A stretch of DNA of 64,000 nt, taken from NCBI RefSeq assembly GCF_018812025.1, contig NC_063053.1, forward strand, positions 10,619,623 to 10,683,622, given 5' to 3'. Source of the stretch: Megalobrama amblycephala (lineage: Eukaryota; Chordata; Actinopteri; Cypriniformes; Xenocyprididae). The notes beneath the pieces were generated by a model. The model was not told the DNA's origin. It worked only from the letters and a program-made list of their open reading frames with translations, and searched no databases. A program made the translations under genes and the position numbers. Below are positions 11,659 through 23,597 of the stretch, in pieces (positions within the stretch are counted from its first letter, which is position 1; every line of letters starts with the position of its first letter).

Positions 11659-12624
11659 AGGTGCCCTAGAACTTTTTTTAAAAAGATGTAATATAAGTCT
11701 AAGGTGTCCCCTGAATGTGTCTGTGAAGTTTCAGCTCAAAATACCCCATAGATTTTTTTTAATTCATTTTTTTAACTGCCTATTTTGGGGCATCATTATA
11801 AATGAGACGATTCAGGGCTACTGGCCCTTTAATTCTCGTGCTCCACGCCCACAGAGCTCGCGCTTGCCTTGAACAGTGCATAAACAAAGTTTACACAGCT
11901 AATATAACCCTCAGAATGGATCTTTACAAAGTGTTCTTCATGCATGTGGCATGCATGCGTCGGATTATGTGAGTATTGTATACTGTTATATTGTTTACAT
12001 TGATTCTGAATGAATTTGAGGCTGTTCTCCGTGGCTAACGGCTAATGCTACTCTGTTGGAGAGATTTATAAAGAATGAAGTTGTGTTTATGAATTATACA
12101 GATTGCAAGTGTTTAAAAATGAAAATAGCGACGGCTCTTGTCTCCGTGAATACAGTAAGAAACGATGGTAACTTTAACCACATTTAACAGTACATTAGCA
12201 ACATGCTAACAAAACATTTAGAAAGACAATTTACAAATATCACTAAAAATATCATGATATCATGGATCATGTCAGTTATTATTGCTCCATTTGCCATTTT
12301 TCGCTATTGTTCTTGCTTGCTTACCTAGTCTGATGATTCAGCTCTGCACAGATCCAGACATCCTGCCCTTGTCTGATGCCTTTCATAATGTTGGGAACGT
12401 GGGCTGGCATATGCAAATATTGGAGGCGTACACCCCGACTGTTACGTAACAGTCGGTGTTATGTTGAGATTCGCCTGTTCTTCGGAGGTCTTTTAAACAA
12501 ATGAGATTTATATAAGAAGGAGGAAACAATGGAGTTTGAGACTCACTGTATGCCATTTCCATGTACTGAACTCTTGTTATTTGACTATGCCAAGATAAAT
12601 TCAGTTTTTCATTCGAGGGCACCT
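11659..12624 (+). mobile_element. TTAA-flanked transposon (AGGTGCCCTAGAA ends)
   Basis: 966 bp. Left end AGGTGCCCTAGAACTT, right end TTCGAGGGCACCT, TTAA at 11655-11658 and 12625-12628. The inverted match is AGGTGCCCT(A/C)GAA. A second copy in reverse orientation lies at 60057-61557. The frame at 12383-12643 on the minus strand runs over the element's end and is not a gene. Confidence 0.88.
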
Positions 12625-12628
12625 TTAA

Positions 12629-13019
12629 GGATTTTTTAGCCAATCATCAGGCCATAAATGCCATATGAGTGATCACTAAAAAACAAACATCTGTTTCACA
12701 TTGTTAAGAGCCTTCCAACACATCAATAACAGGTCAAACACCTACTATAATAATGAAGTATAAAGTCACAGAATTAATACCTACCTTTGAATGGCCATCA
12801 ACACAGAGATATGCTGTTTGCCCAAATAATGGTGTAGTTATTACATTAACCAGCAGGGTAATGCTAACTAGCCAAACTCTGAGCTCATGGATACAAGTCA
12901 TGTCATTGTTATCTTATATTGCGTTAACTGATTGTTGTTTTTTGATTGCAGCCTTTCAAATTGTAGATTTGTAATGTGATTTAGTAGTGTTTGTATTATA
13001 CACATAAAAAGGATTTGAC
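12629..13019. other. Unassigned non-coding stretch
   Basis: Nothing recognised. A 73-codon frame at 12753-12974 has no family resemblance and no flanking splice signals that I find convincing. Confidence 0.5.
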
Positions 13020-13254
13020 TTAGTTTTTGCGACAATTAAAAGATAATTGCGACTTTTTAGTGCACAATTCTGACTTTTTTCCTCACAGTTTTGACGCAGT
13101 TCTGAGTTTATAACTCACAATTGCTAATTGAAATTATATCACGCTATTCTGAGAAAAAAAAGTCAGAATTGTGAGAAAAAAAGTCAGAATTGTGAGATTA
13201 AAAAGTTGCAATTACCTTTTTTATTTTTATTCAGTGGCAGAAACAAGCTTCCAT
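13020..13254 (+). repeat. Interspersed repeat rich in AGTCAGAATTGTGAG
   Basis: Repeated words GTCAGAATTGTGAGA and ACAATTCTGACTTTTTT in both senses, ending at TGGCAGAAACAAGCTTCCAT. The same right-end motif, reversed (GGAAGCTTGTTTCTGCCAC), begins the copy at 16508-16675. A common cyprinid repeat with a degenerate internal satellite. Confidence 0.7.
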
Positions 13255-13882
13255 AGATAACACTGAAATTATTTAGAAATGAAACATTCTTCCACATAAC
13301 ATTTGAGAGCATAGTGTCTCAGTAAAGATTCTGTTTTCATTCAAAAACTTGCTTTTAATAAGGACATCATCAATGAAAGGAATTATACTTTCCAGATCAC
13401 TGCATGAGTTATGCATTTATAACCGCTACAACGTATAGTTCATTCAGAGAAAGGGTTTGTCACCCCTTGTCAAATCAGTACCTTGTGAGTCTTTTGATGA
13501 TTCATGAAGAAATTTCACTCATAATAGTCTTTGATTCACTATAAATAAATGGCTCATAAGAGTATAACTTGCTTTTGAAGGATTGGGTGCAAGTAATGTG
13601 ACTTGTAGGTTTATGGATACAAAACATTTTTATGTTTCCAAACTTTTAAGAAGTACTCGCCTGTTGCTCTGTTGGTCATTGGTCAAGCTGTTGAAGGAGA
13701 GTGTGTTGTGTTGTTTCATTTTCTCATTAGTAGGCCGAGCTGTGATTGTGGCAGCACTGAGTCTAGCTGCAGGATGGAAGATTCACTCAGACAAAGACAA
13801 AAGGGTTTGCCAGTGTTTGATCTTATTGATTTATTTCACAAGGATCTCAGATTTTCTGTATAATACAACACTGGCTGAATGT

Positions 13883-13884
<2 letters not shown>
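13255..13884. other. Unassigned non-coding stretch
   Basis: AT-rich sequence leading into a CA microsatellite. The 148-codon frame at 13583-14029 runs through the CA repeat and is not credible as a protein. Confidence 0.55.

Positions 13885-13930
<46 letters not shown>
13885..13930. repeat. (AC)23 microsatellite
   Basis: Uninterrupted AC dinucleotide, 46 bp. Confidence 0.97.
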
Positions 13931-13936
<6 letters not shown>

Positions 13937-14366
13937 GGGAACGCAACAGGTGCATTCCTGATCTGTATTTGTATCTGTATCTGTTGCAATGTCCAAATTA
14001 TCTATCTTTTTCATTTTCTATTTGAATAGAATGGATATGGACATGGCTTTAACCAGAAGTCACATATTTTGACCATATTCCATAGTTTGCATAAAGCATA
14101 AAGAAGTTTCATTAATGAAATGCTGCCATGCATTTTATTAATGAAACATCAAAATGTTATTCTCTCAGAATAAGAGTCAAGAAAGCAATCATCTTTCTTG
14201 GTCTATATTTCTCAGTTTTTATTTATAATGTGCTTAATTTGTCATGCCAGTAATCGCACATTTGCATTGCCAAAGCATATGCAATAGTACAAAACATGCT
14301 CATTAGGTGAGGAAAGTATCCAAAGACAATATAGAAAGTAATTGAAAAATTGACTTTCTCTCTCAG

Positions 14367-14390
14367 ACACACACACACACACACACACAC
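14367..14390. repeat. (AC)12 microsatellite
   Basis: Uninterrupted AC dinucleotide, 24 bp. Confidence 0.95.
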
Positions 14391-16045
14391 AGTCCTCCAA
14401 TCACAAATGATTTCATAATTGGCCTGAGAACTTCAAAATGCAAGCAAAAGACCAAAAGAGAGATTTAGAAAGATTTAACCTTAACTAGAGCAAAATAAGA
14501 CATCGATTGCCATAAAAAAAATAAAATAAAAAAAAAGTCAGGCCATAGGAGTAACTTCTACATTCCAATTAAAATAAAAGTTAAACTTCACAAGGAAGTA
14601 AAAGGTGATAGGTTCAGTAGGGAAAAATATTCCTTTTAGAAAGCAGTGAAATTCCTTCTGAATTCATTCAGATTTATCTTAGAAATGTGACTTGAGCAGA
14701 TACTGATCTCACGGCTATCGCAGCTCTGTTGTTTTTCTTCTCTTGTTATGATGATAACAGAAGCACGCATGACGTCTCTGGGCCTCTTAGCCCTCAGGTG
14801 AAGTGACATGCTGGTAAACACCTGCGTCCTGGTGGGGCTGATGTGATCAGCGTGCGTGTGACGCTCGGCTCGTTGGCCTGCAGATAATGGGAATACGCAA
14901 AGGTGTAAATGAGCTCTGTGCTCGGCTGACAGGGTCTTTATGGATGGTCGCCTGCTATCGCACGCCTAAGAGGCAGATCCATTTCTGACGGCCATTAGAG
15001 TGTCGCCTCGGCACAGGCCCGCTGACGCTTTGCGGAGATCCAATTTAACACGCCGCGCCCGTTCACGTCCCAATAACATCAGCTCTCATCCTGTGGGTGG
15101 CCGTCATAAGCAGAAATCATTGTGCTTATCAGGATGAGACAGGTCTAGAATATGTGAGGTGGATTTCTGTAGCTTTTGTTCAGTGATGGAGGCCCAGAAG
15201 GGATGAATTGTATTCATAGCATGCTGCTGCTGATGATGGTGGTACAATTTGGACAATTCAGAATTGAAATTCAATGTGAAATCAAAATTGACTCTTATGG
15301 TACCCACTTTTCAAAATCCAGTCAAGTTCTACAGTACATTTTTTCTGATTGAATATCCTGTAAAAATGTCATATTACGAAAGTAAATGTAGACCTCTGTT
15401 GATTTGTATAATCGTGGTAAACCTGGAAGGATAATGTGTTGTTGTCTTTTTTGCAAATTAATCCGTCATCATTCAGAGAGCTTCTTTCAGCTGGTAATAG
15501 GCCACCATCAGATTTTCAATCAGGTCAGCATCCGTAATATGATAAAGACGGTTCTGAGCTGTCATCTCCGCTGAGGGAGAGATGTCATTTAACTCTGACA
15601 ATCAAGAGTATGCCGGAAGGCCTGTGGATTTAGCATGGACAGGAGAGCTTATGAGAGCAAACATTTTACATGTGCTGATTGGTGCAAGGCCACATGAGAA
15701 AATATGGTCTTCGATTTCATCAGAAATGCATATATTGCCTGTTTATCCATGTACAAATAGTCTCTCGGCCTTTATTGTGAATCACTCATGGTGCGTTTTA
15801 ATATTTTAGTGAATAAACATTTAAAATAACATGAAGCATGATCACATTTGTTAAAGTAGCATAATCTGCTTTAAATCCATTGAGAGTCATTGAGAGTCTC
15901 TGGTACATATCTGTGGTATCAACTTTAGATCAATATTCTTTGAACAATCATTTTTGGGTTCCGTCCACCAGGTCTATGAAAGCATCCTTTGCTATATATT
16001 CTAAAATATCTCTATATTGCTATATATACATATATTGATATCTCT
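14391..16045. other. Unassigned stretch with GC-richer core
   Basis: No gene or transposon terminus. The core at about 14750-15110 is much richer in G and C than its surroundings, contains no repeat I know, and carries words such as GGTCTTTATGGATGG and ACGGCCATTAGAG. A second unique segment at 15440-15680 includes GGTGCAAGGCC and ATTTTCAATCAGGTCAGC. Either could be conserved regulatory DNA; alignment is needed to tell. Confidence 0.4.
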
Positions 16046-16105
16046 TTTGGCTGCTTCCCATTAGGGATCACCACAGCAGAATAATCTGCACAGCCATTTG
16101 GCATA
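16046..16105 (+). repeat. Teleost repeat fragment (GGCTGCTTCCCATTAGGG)
   Basis: TTTGGCTGCTTCCCATTAGG followed by ATCACCACAGCAGAATAATC resembles a widespread teleost interspersed sequence that usually reads GGCTGCTCCC, then GGGGTCGCCACAGCGGA. Only about 60 bp survive. Family name not assigned. Confidence 0.45.
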
Positions 16106-16211
16106 TAGACTTTAGGTTACTTATGTTGTTTTTTTTGTTTTTTTTTTGCATTATGTTTGCATAACAATTATTGACCCTAGTAACCAATATACTTCTCAAA
16201 ATTGTACTTAA

Positions 16212-16737
16212 AGAGGTACTTCACCACTGGCAAAAGGGATTTCAATAAAACGTTGCTGCCTACAGTAGAAAGGTGAAAACATTTTTGAAATCGGTGCTAC
16301 CTGAATAGAGAAAATAGAGAAAAAAAAAAGGCTGCTGTCTTCCCTTTTGCCAAATAAGTAGGAAAACAACACCCATAATGCACTGGGCATGTTGTCGTCC
16401 AAGACCAGTTCACTCTGCTATGAATACACTTACCAGAGTCAAATACCGCCCTGCTTTAGTAGGAAATACCTCTTGGCAAACTTTTAGTCATAATGGTGTT
16501 GACTTGTACGGAAGCTTGTTTCTGCCACGGAATAAAACATTTTTAAAGATAATTGTGATTTTTTTATCTCACAATTCTGACTTTTTTCTCACAATTGCAA
16601 TTTTACCTCTTGCAAATCTGACTTTTTCTCATAATTGCGAGATATAAACTCGCAATTTCAAGTTATAAAGTCAGTTTATTTACATATACTACCGACATTA
16701 TAAATATGCAAAGGTTGAAAATCGGCAAAGTTACACT
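16212..16737 (+). mobile_element. TTAA-flanked transposon (AGAGGTACTTCACC end)
   Basis: TTAA at 16208-16211 and 16738-16741. Left AGAGGTACTTCACCACTGGC, right GGCAAAGTTACACT; the inverted relationship is imperfect (GTACTT, GTAACTTT). It contains the repeat at 16508-16675 as a later insertion or an internal module. Confidence 0.65.
16508..16675 (-). repeat. Second copy of the GTCAGAATTGTGAG repeat, reversed
   Basis: Begins CGGAAGCTTGTTTCTGCCAC, then ACAATTCTGACTTTTTTCTC and ATAATTGCGAGATATAAACT. Opposite orientation to the copy at 13020-13254. It lies inside the TTAA element 16212-16737. Confidence 0.7.
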
Positions 16738-16881
16738 TTAACAGTGAAATTAAAATATATTTTATGTTTTGTCTCCAGCTAGAGACAAATATATAGTTTG
16801 GTGTTCATAATTTTGTTTCTAGCCTGGTACCAGATGTAAAAAAAAATGTATGCAAACATTTATGCAAAAAAACAAAAACAA

Positions 16882-18314
<1,433 letters not shown>

Positions 18315-19263
18315 AGCTGCAGTCAGTAACTTTTTTGGTTAAAAATAATCCAAAATCAGTTTTTGAGCAAGTACATATCCAGCCAGTGTTCAAAACTATC
18401 TCATTATCTTAGCTCGATTCACAATAGCTTGTAATACTGTTTTATAATAAGAGCGACCTGGTGGATTTCCGCTGGAAATTTAAGCATGCAGCAGTTCATC
18501 TTTGCGTCATTATGTCACGTCTGTTAACAGAAGGAAGGAGTCCAGGCTAGTCGGCTTTATTATGTGAGGATGCTGCTTGTAGCGGATCATTTATAGCCTG
18601 TTCTCACAGCAGCTGAAATAATTAAACGTATCATTTTGATGGCGGCTTGTAATCCATAAAGATCCAAATGACAATCATCAGAGACAACTGGAGATTCACC
18701 CGTATAAAGCAAAAGACTTTGGACTGTGGAGTGGCTACAGAAATGTAATCTACAGGTAACACTAATACACACTAATACACATAGTCACGCAATGCTGATG
18801 TTGTTAACATTAACAATTTGAGAACAAAGTATAACAGTAATAATAATTTGTCGTGTTTCTCGCGCATATACTTCAATGAGAGCGAGACATCACTGCCGTT
18901 GTCAGAGCGCGATCAGACCAAACGAATCGAGTGATGAATGCCGTTGGACATAGTGGTGTATTAGAGGTAAAAAAATGATATAAATACTGTTCGGTTTCTC
19001 GCACAATCCGATCGTTTCGTGTCTTAAGACATCAATGTGCCGTCACGATCCGCAGGGTTTAATTTGGACTTGTCTATGCAAGTTTTATTTACTCTTATAG
19101 TAGAAGTTCCCATCCACTAGCATTATTTGACTGACAGACAGCAACGGTTGGAGTTAAAAATCATAATTTGTGTTCTAGTGAAGAAACAAAGACACCTACA
19201 TCTTGGATGCGCTGGGGGTAAGCAGATAAACATCAAATTTTCATTTTTGGGTGAACTATCCCT
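18315..19263 (+). mobile_element. Chimeric TTAA element with ends of two families
   Basis: TTAA flanks both ends (18311-18314 and 19264-19267). The left end AGCTGCAGTCAGTAAC belongs to the same family as 20129-20590. The right end TTTTGGGTGAACTATCCCT belongs to the GGGATAGTTCACCC family, and the segment from about 18910 matches the reverse complement of 44230-44600. Either a composite element or two truncated elements joined. Confidence 0.75.
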
Positions 19264-19744
19264 TTAATTCAGGTATTAGTAGATGATTATTCATGAACCT
19301 TTATTGTAAAGTGTTATCCTTAATTTTTAGGTAAATTATACATTTAATCTGATCACTCACAGATGAGTATCCTATTCCATGGACTCAGAATCTGCAGTCT
19401 TTAAAAATGAAATGCAATTCAACACCTAATTGAGATTCACCTTACATTTGCTGTCACCTCATTTCAATTAGCATGTGGGGTGGTGTACTGAGTACACAAA
19501 TAAATGTTTTATTCATCATTAACAAGTCAGTGTTATGTAAGTGGAATTAGGTTTCCATGAATGATTAATAAGCCGGAACATTTAGTCCATTTAAATGCAG
19601 CTAATCAGCTAAGGATAGTATGAGCTGTTAAAGTGTTAAAAGCAAGTTAACACTCTTTAACAGAATATTGCATCCCCTAAAAAGAGTTAAAAGAGTCACT
19701 TATACTTGCCAGAGATTTTTGGCCAAAATAATGCGAGCACACTG

Positions 19745-20012
19745 CCGTTCAAAAGTTTGGAGTTGGTAAGATTTTTTTTATGTTTTAGAAAGAAGTCTCT
19801 TATGATCACCAAGGCTGCATTTAGTTGATCAAAATACATAAAGACAGTAATACTGTGAAATATTATTACAATTTAAAATAACTGTTTTCAATTTGAATAT
19901 ATTTTAAAATGTAATTTATTCCTCTAATGGCAAACCTGAATTTTTAGCAGCATTACTCCAGTCTTCAGTGTCACATGATCCTTCAGAAATCATTCTAATA
20001 TGCAGATTTGCA
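19745..20012 (+). repeat. CAAAAGTTTGG-type repeat, nearly complete left half
   Basis: Starts CCGTTCAAAAGTTTGGAG, continues GAAGTCTCTTATGATCACCA, GTGAAATATTATTACAATTT and CAGTGTCACATGATCCTTCA. Same family as the split copy at 3020-4690 and the reversed copy at 56950-57245. Confidence 0.8.
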
Positions 20013-20128
20013 TATTAGAAAAAAGTGCATCCATCCATGATAAAAGATATCCATATGGCCCCAGGGGGTTAATAAAGGCCTTCTGAAGTGAAGTGATGGG
20101 TTTTTGTAAGAAAAATGTCCATATTTAA

Positions 20129-20590
20129 AGCTGCAGTCCGTAACTGTTTTTGGTTAAAAATGATCCAAAATCAATTTTTGAGCAAGTACATAACCAGCCA
20201 GTGTTCAAAACTATCTCATTATCTTAGCTCGATTCACAACGGTAAGCTTGTAATAATGTTTTATAATAAGAGGGACATGGTGGATTTCCATGGGAAATTT
20301 GAGCATGCAGCAGTTCGTCTGTGCGTCATTACATCACGTCTGTAAAAAGAAAGGAAGGAGTCCAGGCTAGTCGGTTTTATCACGTGAGGATGCTGCTGGT
20401 AGCGGATCATTTATAGCCTTTTCTCACAGCAGCTGAAATAATTAAACTTATCATTTTGATGGCGGATTGTAATCCAGAATGGTCCAAATGTCAACACGAC
20501 GCACGTACAGATAACTATTCCGCATGAAACCTGCAATTGCAGGTTTCAAACAGAGATGGCGACAAAGAGGAAAAATCGTGGACTGCAGCT
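20129..20590 (+). mobile_element. TTAA-flanked MITE (AGCTGCAGTCC ends), nested
   Basis: 462 bp. Left AGCTGCAGTCC, right GGACTGCAGCT, perfect inverted termini, TTAA at 20125-20128 and 20591-20594. It sits inside the element 20020-20752. The interior includes a perfect 24-bp palindrome at 20525-20548. The left end of the chimera at 18315 is the same family. Confidence 0.92.
20525..20548. repeat. Perfect 24-bp palindrome
   Basis: Two halves TGAAACCTGCAA and TTGCAGGTTTCA form a self-complementary sequence with no spacer, inside the MITE 20129-20590. Confidence 0.9.
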
Positions 20591-20756
20591 TTAAATCTTT
20601 ATAAACTAAAATAACTAGCTTCCGGTAGAAGGCCTACGCAAATCAATGAACACCAAAAGAGTAATCTTCGCTGAAAGAAGTCATATACACCTAGGATGGC
20701 TTGAGGGTGAGTAAATCATGGGATAATTTTCATTTTTGGGTGAACTATCCCTTTAA

Positions 20757-21085
20757 TGTTTTAAAATATTGTTATAGAAAAGACATTGTACCTAGTGATG
20801 TGTCGTCCACCAGAAAGTTGAAAAACTTCTGTGACTTTACTCTCAACTAGACAGAGTCTTTGTTCGCCTGGGGTCAAAAGTTCTGCTTCTTTCATTATAG
20901 ATGGTTTATAATTACTTTGTAAAGTATAAAACATTTAATAATGGTATTTTTTTTTCTGGTACAAGGTTCTGCCTAGCACTAGGAAAAATGAATGGTAACA
21001 TTGACCCGTGATACCAGTGACCAATTATTTCCATTATTCTAATGCTTTTCACAATATACCATTACCTATATTTAAACCTTACAAT
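20757..21085. other. Unassigned non-coding stretch
   Basis: AT-rich, with a T tract at 20948-20956. I see no gene or repeat boundary. Confidence 0.5.
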
Positions 21086-21589
21086 TGACCCTTCCCCAGG
21101 AGTTTGATTGACAAGCCATCTAACCAATCATAACGCCGAATCTGACATTTTGTCCGACAAAGCAATCAGGAGTTAGAAGATTAACCTCGGTGGACTTGAA
21201 CTTGAAAAATGGTGTGTACTGACATCTTTCTGCATTTGAAACAACATTCCTTTTCATTTTCATTCATGTTTCTTTGATACTATTAACTAGTAGGAACAGA
21301 TGATCGGTTCACAAGCTGCTTAAGCTGAGGCAATACAGCAATCTGTCACAACACATTAAAGAGCCACAATACGTTTTTTTTATTGTTCAAATTTCTTAAA
21401 AATGTACATAATTTGAAAGTTGGGACTATGTTTAATATCATAAATAACCTGTTCTGTCTTGTCTGTTGACATGTTGTCAGTGTCCTCTTTGTTACACAAT
21501 GTATTTTTCTCTCTGTGTGGCATGACAGCGCCATGGCTTGTCGGACAAAGCAACAGTAACTAAAGGAGGTGGGTCTTTGCGAAGGGTCA
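21086..21589. mobile_element. Diverged MITE with TGACCCTTC ends
   Basis: Left TGACCCTTCCCCAGGAG, right CTTTGCGAAGGGTCA. The inner sequence near the right end (AAGCAACAGTAACTAAAGGA) matches the element at 8709-9036, which has AGCAACAGTAACTAAGGAGG at the same place. About 504 bp; no clear target duplication. Confidence 0.6.
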
Positions 21590-22145
21590 GTTAGTGGGAG
21601 TCATGGCCTAGCAGTTGACATCACTTGACATTTATTATTACCCATATTAGTTTAATTTAGGATACAGGCTGTATGTGCTGGCAGGAATGAATTGTATATT
21701 CATTACAAAAAGGTCTTTATGGATATGTTGACCTTGAGAAAGGTTTTAGCATCAGATGCGATTAACTCAGTTAACCTCAGTGCTGATGTATTGAAAGCCA
21801 GGGATCTTTCACCTGTCAAAGCTGATGTGTCACAAAGCGCTGTGATTCACATGTGTGAATCACTCTGAAAGGGCAGACGAATCCTCACACACACTCAGAG
21901 ACGATGTTTCACAGAGAGAGATGGAGAGCGAGAGAGATTTCCTTGTGGATCTGGACAGAAAGAAAGAAAGAGAGGTTATATGAGAAGCAGATTAGAGAGT
22001 GGGGGGAAAAAAGAGAAATGAATTAAAGATGACAGTGAATCATCTATGAGGATTTGAGGGTAGAGTCGTGTATGAGCAGAGCTGAGAGGAAAAGGCCTCT
22101 GTCAGTAAGTCTAATGTCCCTGAACAGCAACGTAATGTGTGAGTG
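21590..22145. other. Unassigned non-coding stretch
   Basis: Purine-rich sequence (GAGAGAGATGGAGAGCGAGA near 21915) leading into a CT/CA microsatellite. No gene recognised. Confidence 0.5.

Positions 22146-22235
<90 letters not shown>
22146..22235. repeat. Compound microsatellite (CT)n(CA)n
   Basis: CT run 22146-22201 with one interruption, then CA to 22235. Frames over it encode SL/HT or CV/ER repeats and are artefacts. Confidence 0.95.
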
Positions 22236-22236
<1 letters not shown>

Positions 22237-22696
22237 TGGTTTCTCTATCTCACTATCTCTCATTCTGTTTCTTTCTGCCTGTGTGTCCTCTTGTTCTTAG
22301 TTTTGTGTAACAAGACTTCTGACTGTCTGTAGCTTATTCTGGCTGTGAAACGGCCACTGAACGACATGAAAAATTACCAATGAGTTTGTTTTCTTTTTCT
22401 TGATGTTTAAGGGTGGGTTGATCTAAAATATATGACCACAAAAGGCCAAAACTTGGTGAAACTTGGCTGGAAAACACAAAAGAAATGGGCAGAAATAAGT
22501 AAGAAGTAAGATTTACAGTATTTCTGGTAAAATAAATGAAGCCCTGTGAGCATGAGAGACTTTTTTTTAAAACTGACCCCAAACTTTTGAACAGAAGTGT
22601 ACTTCACATCTGTTTTTTGCATCATAAACCTCAGTACTCAAAAGGGTGATAGATTAATCGTTAAAATGAATGCTTTCTTTTAATTGTATGTGTTAT
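22236..22696. other. Unassigned stretch with repeat end
   Basis: At 22570-22597 ACTGACCCCAAACTTTTGAAC is the reversed start of the CAAAAGTTTGG repeat family. Nothing else assigned. Confidence 0.5.
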
Positions 22697-22700
22697 TTAA

Positions 22701-23593
22701 AGGGTTAATTCACCCAAAAATGAAAATTCTGTCATTAATTACTCACCCTTTATGTCGTTCCACACCCGTAAGACCTTCGTTCATCTTCGGAACACAAATT
22801 AAGACATTTTGGATAAAATCCAATGGCTCAGTGAGGCCTGCATTGCCAGCAAGATAATTAACACTTTCATTGCCCAGAAAGCTACTAAAGACATGTTTAA
22901 AACAGTTCATGTGACAACAGCGGTTCAACCTTAATGTTATGAAGTGACGAGAGAATACTTTTTGTGTGCCAAAAAACAAAATAACAATTTTATTCAAGAA
23001 TATCTAGTGATGGGCGAGTTCAAAACACTGCTTCATGAAGCTTCAAAGCTTTACAAATCTTTTGTTTAGAATCAGTGGTTCGGAGCGTGTATCAAACTGC
23101 CAGAGTCACGCCCCCCAGTGGTGAACCATTGAAATTTCGAAACACTTATGACGTAACGAAGCCTCGTTTACTGAAATCACGTGACTTTGGCAGTTTGATG
23201 CTCCGAATGCTCCGAACCACTGATTCGAAACAAAAGATTCGTAAAGCTTCGAAGCTTCATTAAGCAGTGTTTTGAAATCGCCCATCACTAGATATTCTTG
23301 AATAAAGTCATTATTTTGTTTTTTTTTGACGAACAAAAAGTATTCTCGTCGCTTCATAACATTAAGGTTGAACAACTGTAGTCACATGAACTGTTTTAAA
23401 TACGTCTTTAGTAGCTTTCTGGGCATTTAAAGTGTTAATTATCTTGCTGTCAATGCAGGCCTCACTGAGCCATTGGATTTTATCAAAAATAATATCTTAA
23501 TTTGTGTTCCGAAGATGAACGAAGGTCTTACGGGTGTGGAACGACATAAAGGGTGAGTAATTAATGACAGAATTTTCATTTTTGGGTAACCCT
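22701..23593. mobile_element. Fold-back TTAA transposon, 893 bp
   Basis: TTAA at 22697-22700 and 23594-23597. Left AGGGTTAATTCACCC, right GGGTAACCCT. Nearly the whole element is a long inverted repeat: arms of about 410 bp (22701-23110 and 23180-23593) around a 70-bp centre. CGTAAGACCTTCGTTCATC in the left arm pairs with GATGAACGAAGGTCTTACG in the right. A truncated copy lies at 32564-33035. The terminal motif links it to the GGGATAGTTCACCC family. Confidence 0.9.
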
Positions 23594-23597
23594 TTAA

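Larger units (their letters stand above)
20020..20752 (+). mobile_element. GGGATAGTTCACCC-family element, right half, interrupted
   Basis: Body words ATCCATCCATGATAAAAG and GGGGGTTAATAAAGGCCTTC, right end TTTTGGGTGAACTATCCCT with TTAA at 20753-20756. It is split at a TTAA by the element 20129-20590. The left terminus is absent, lost at the junction with the repeat 19745-20012. Confidence 0.75.

Noticed and set aside
13583..14029. A 148-codon frame
   Set aside because: Reads through a CA microsatellite (HT repeats) and has no known domain outside it.
22040..22332. Frames with LS, HT, ER and CV repeats
   Set aside because: Direct translation of the CT/CA microsatellite.
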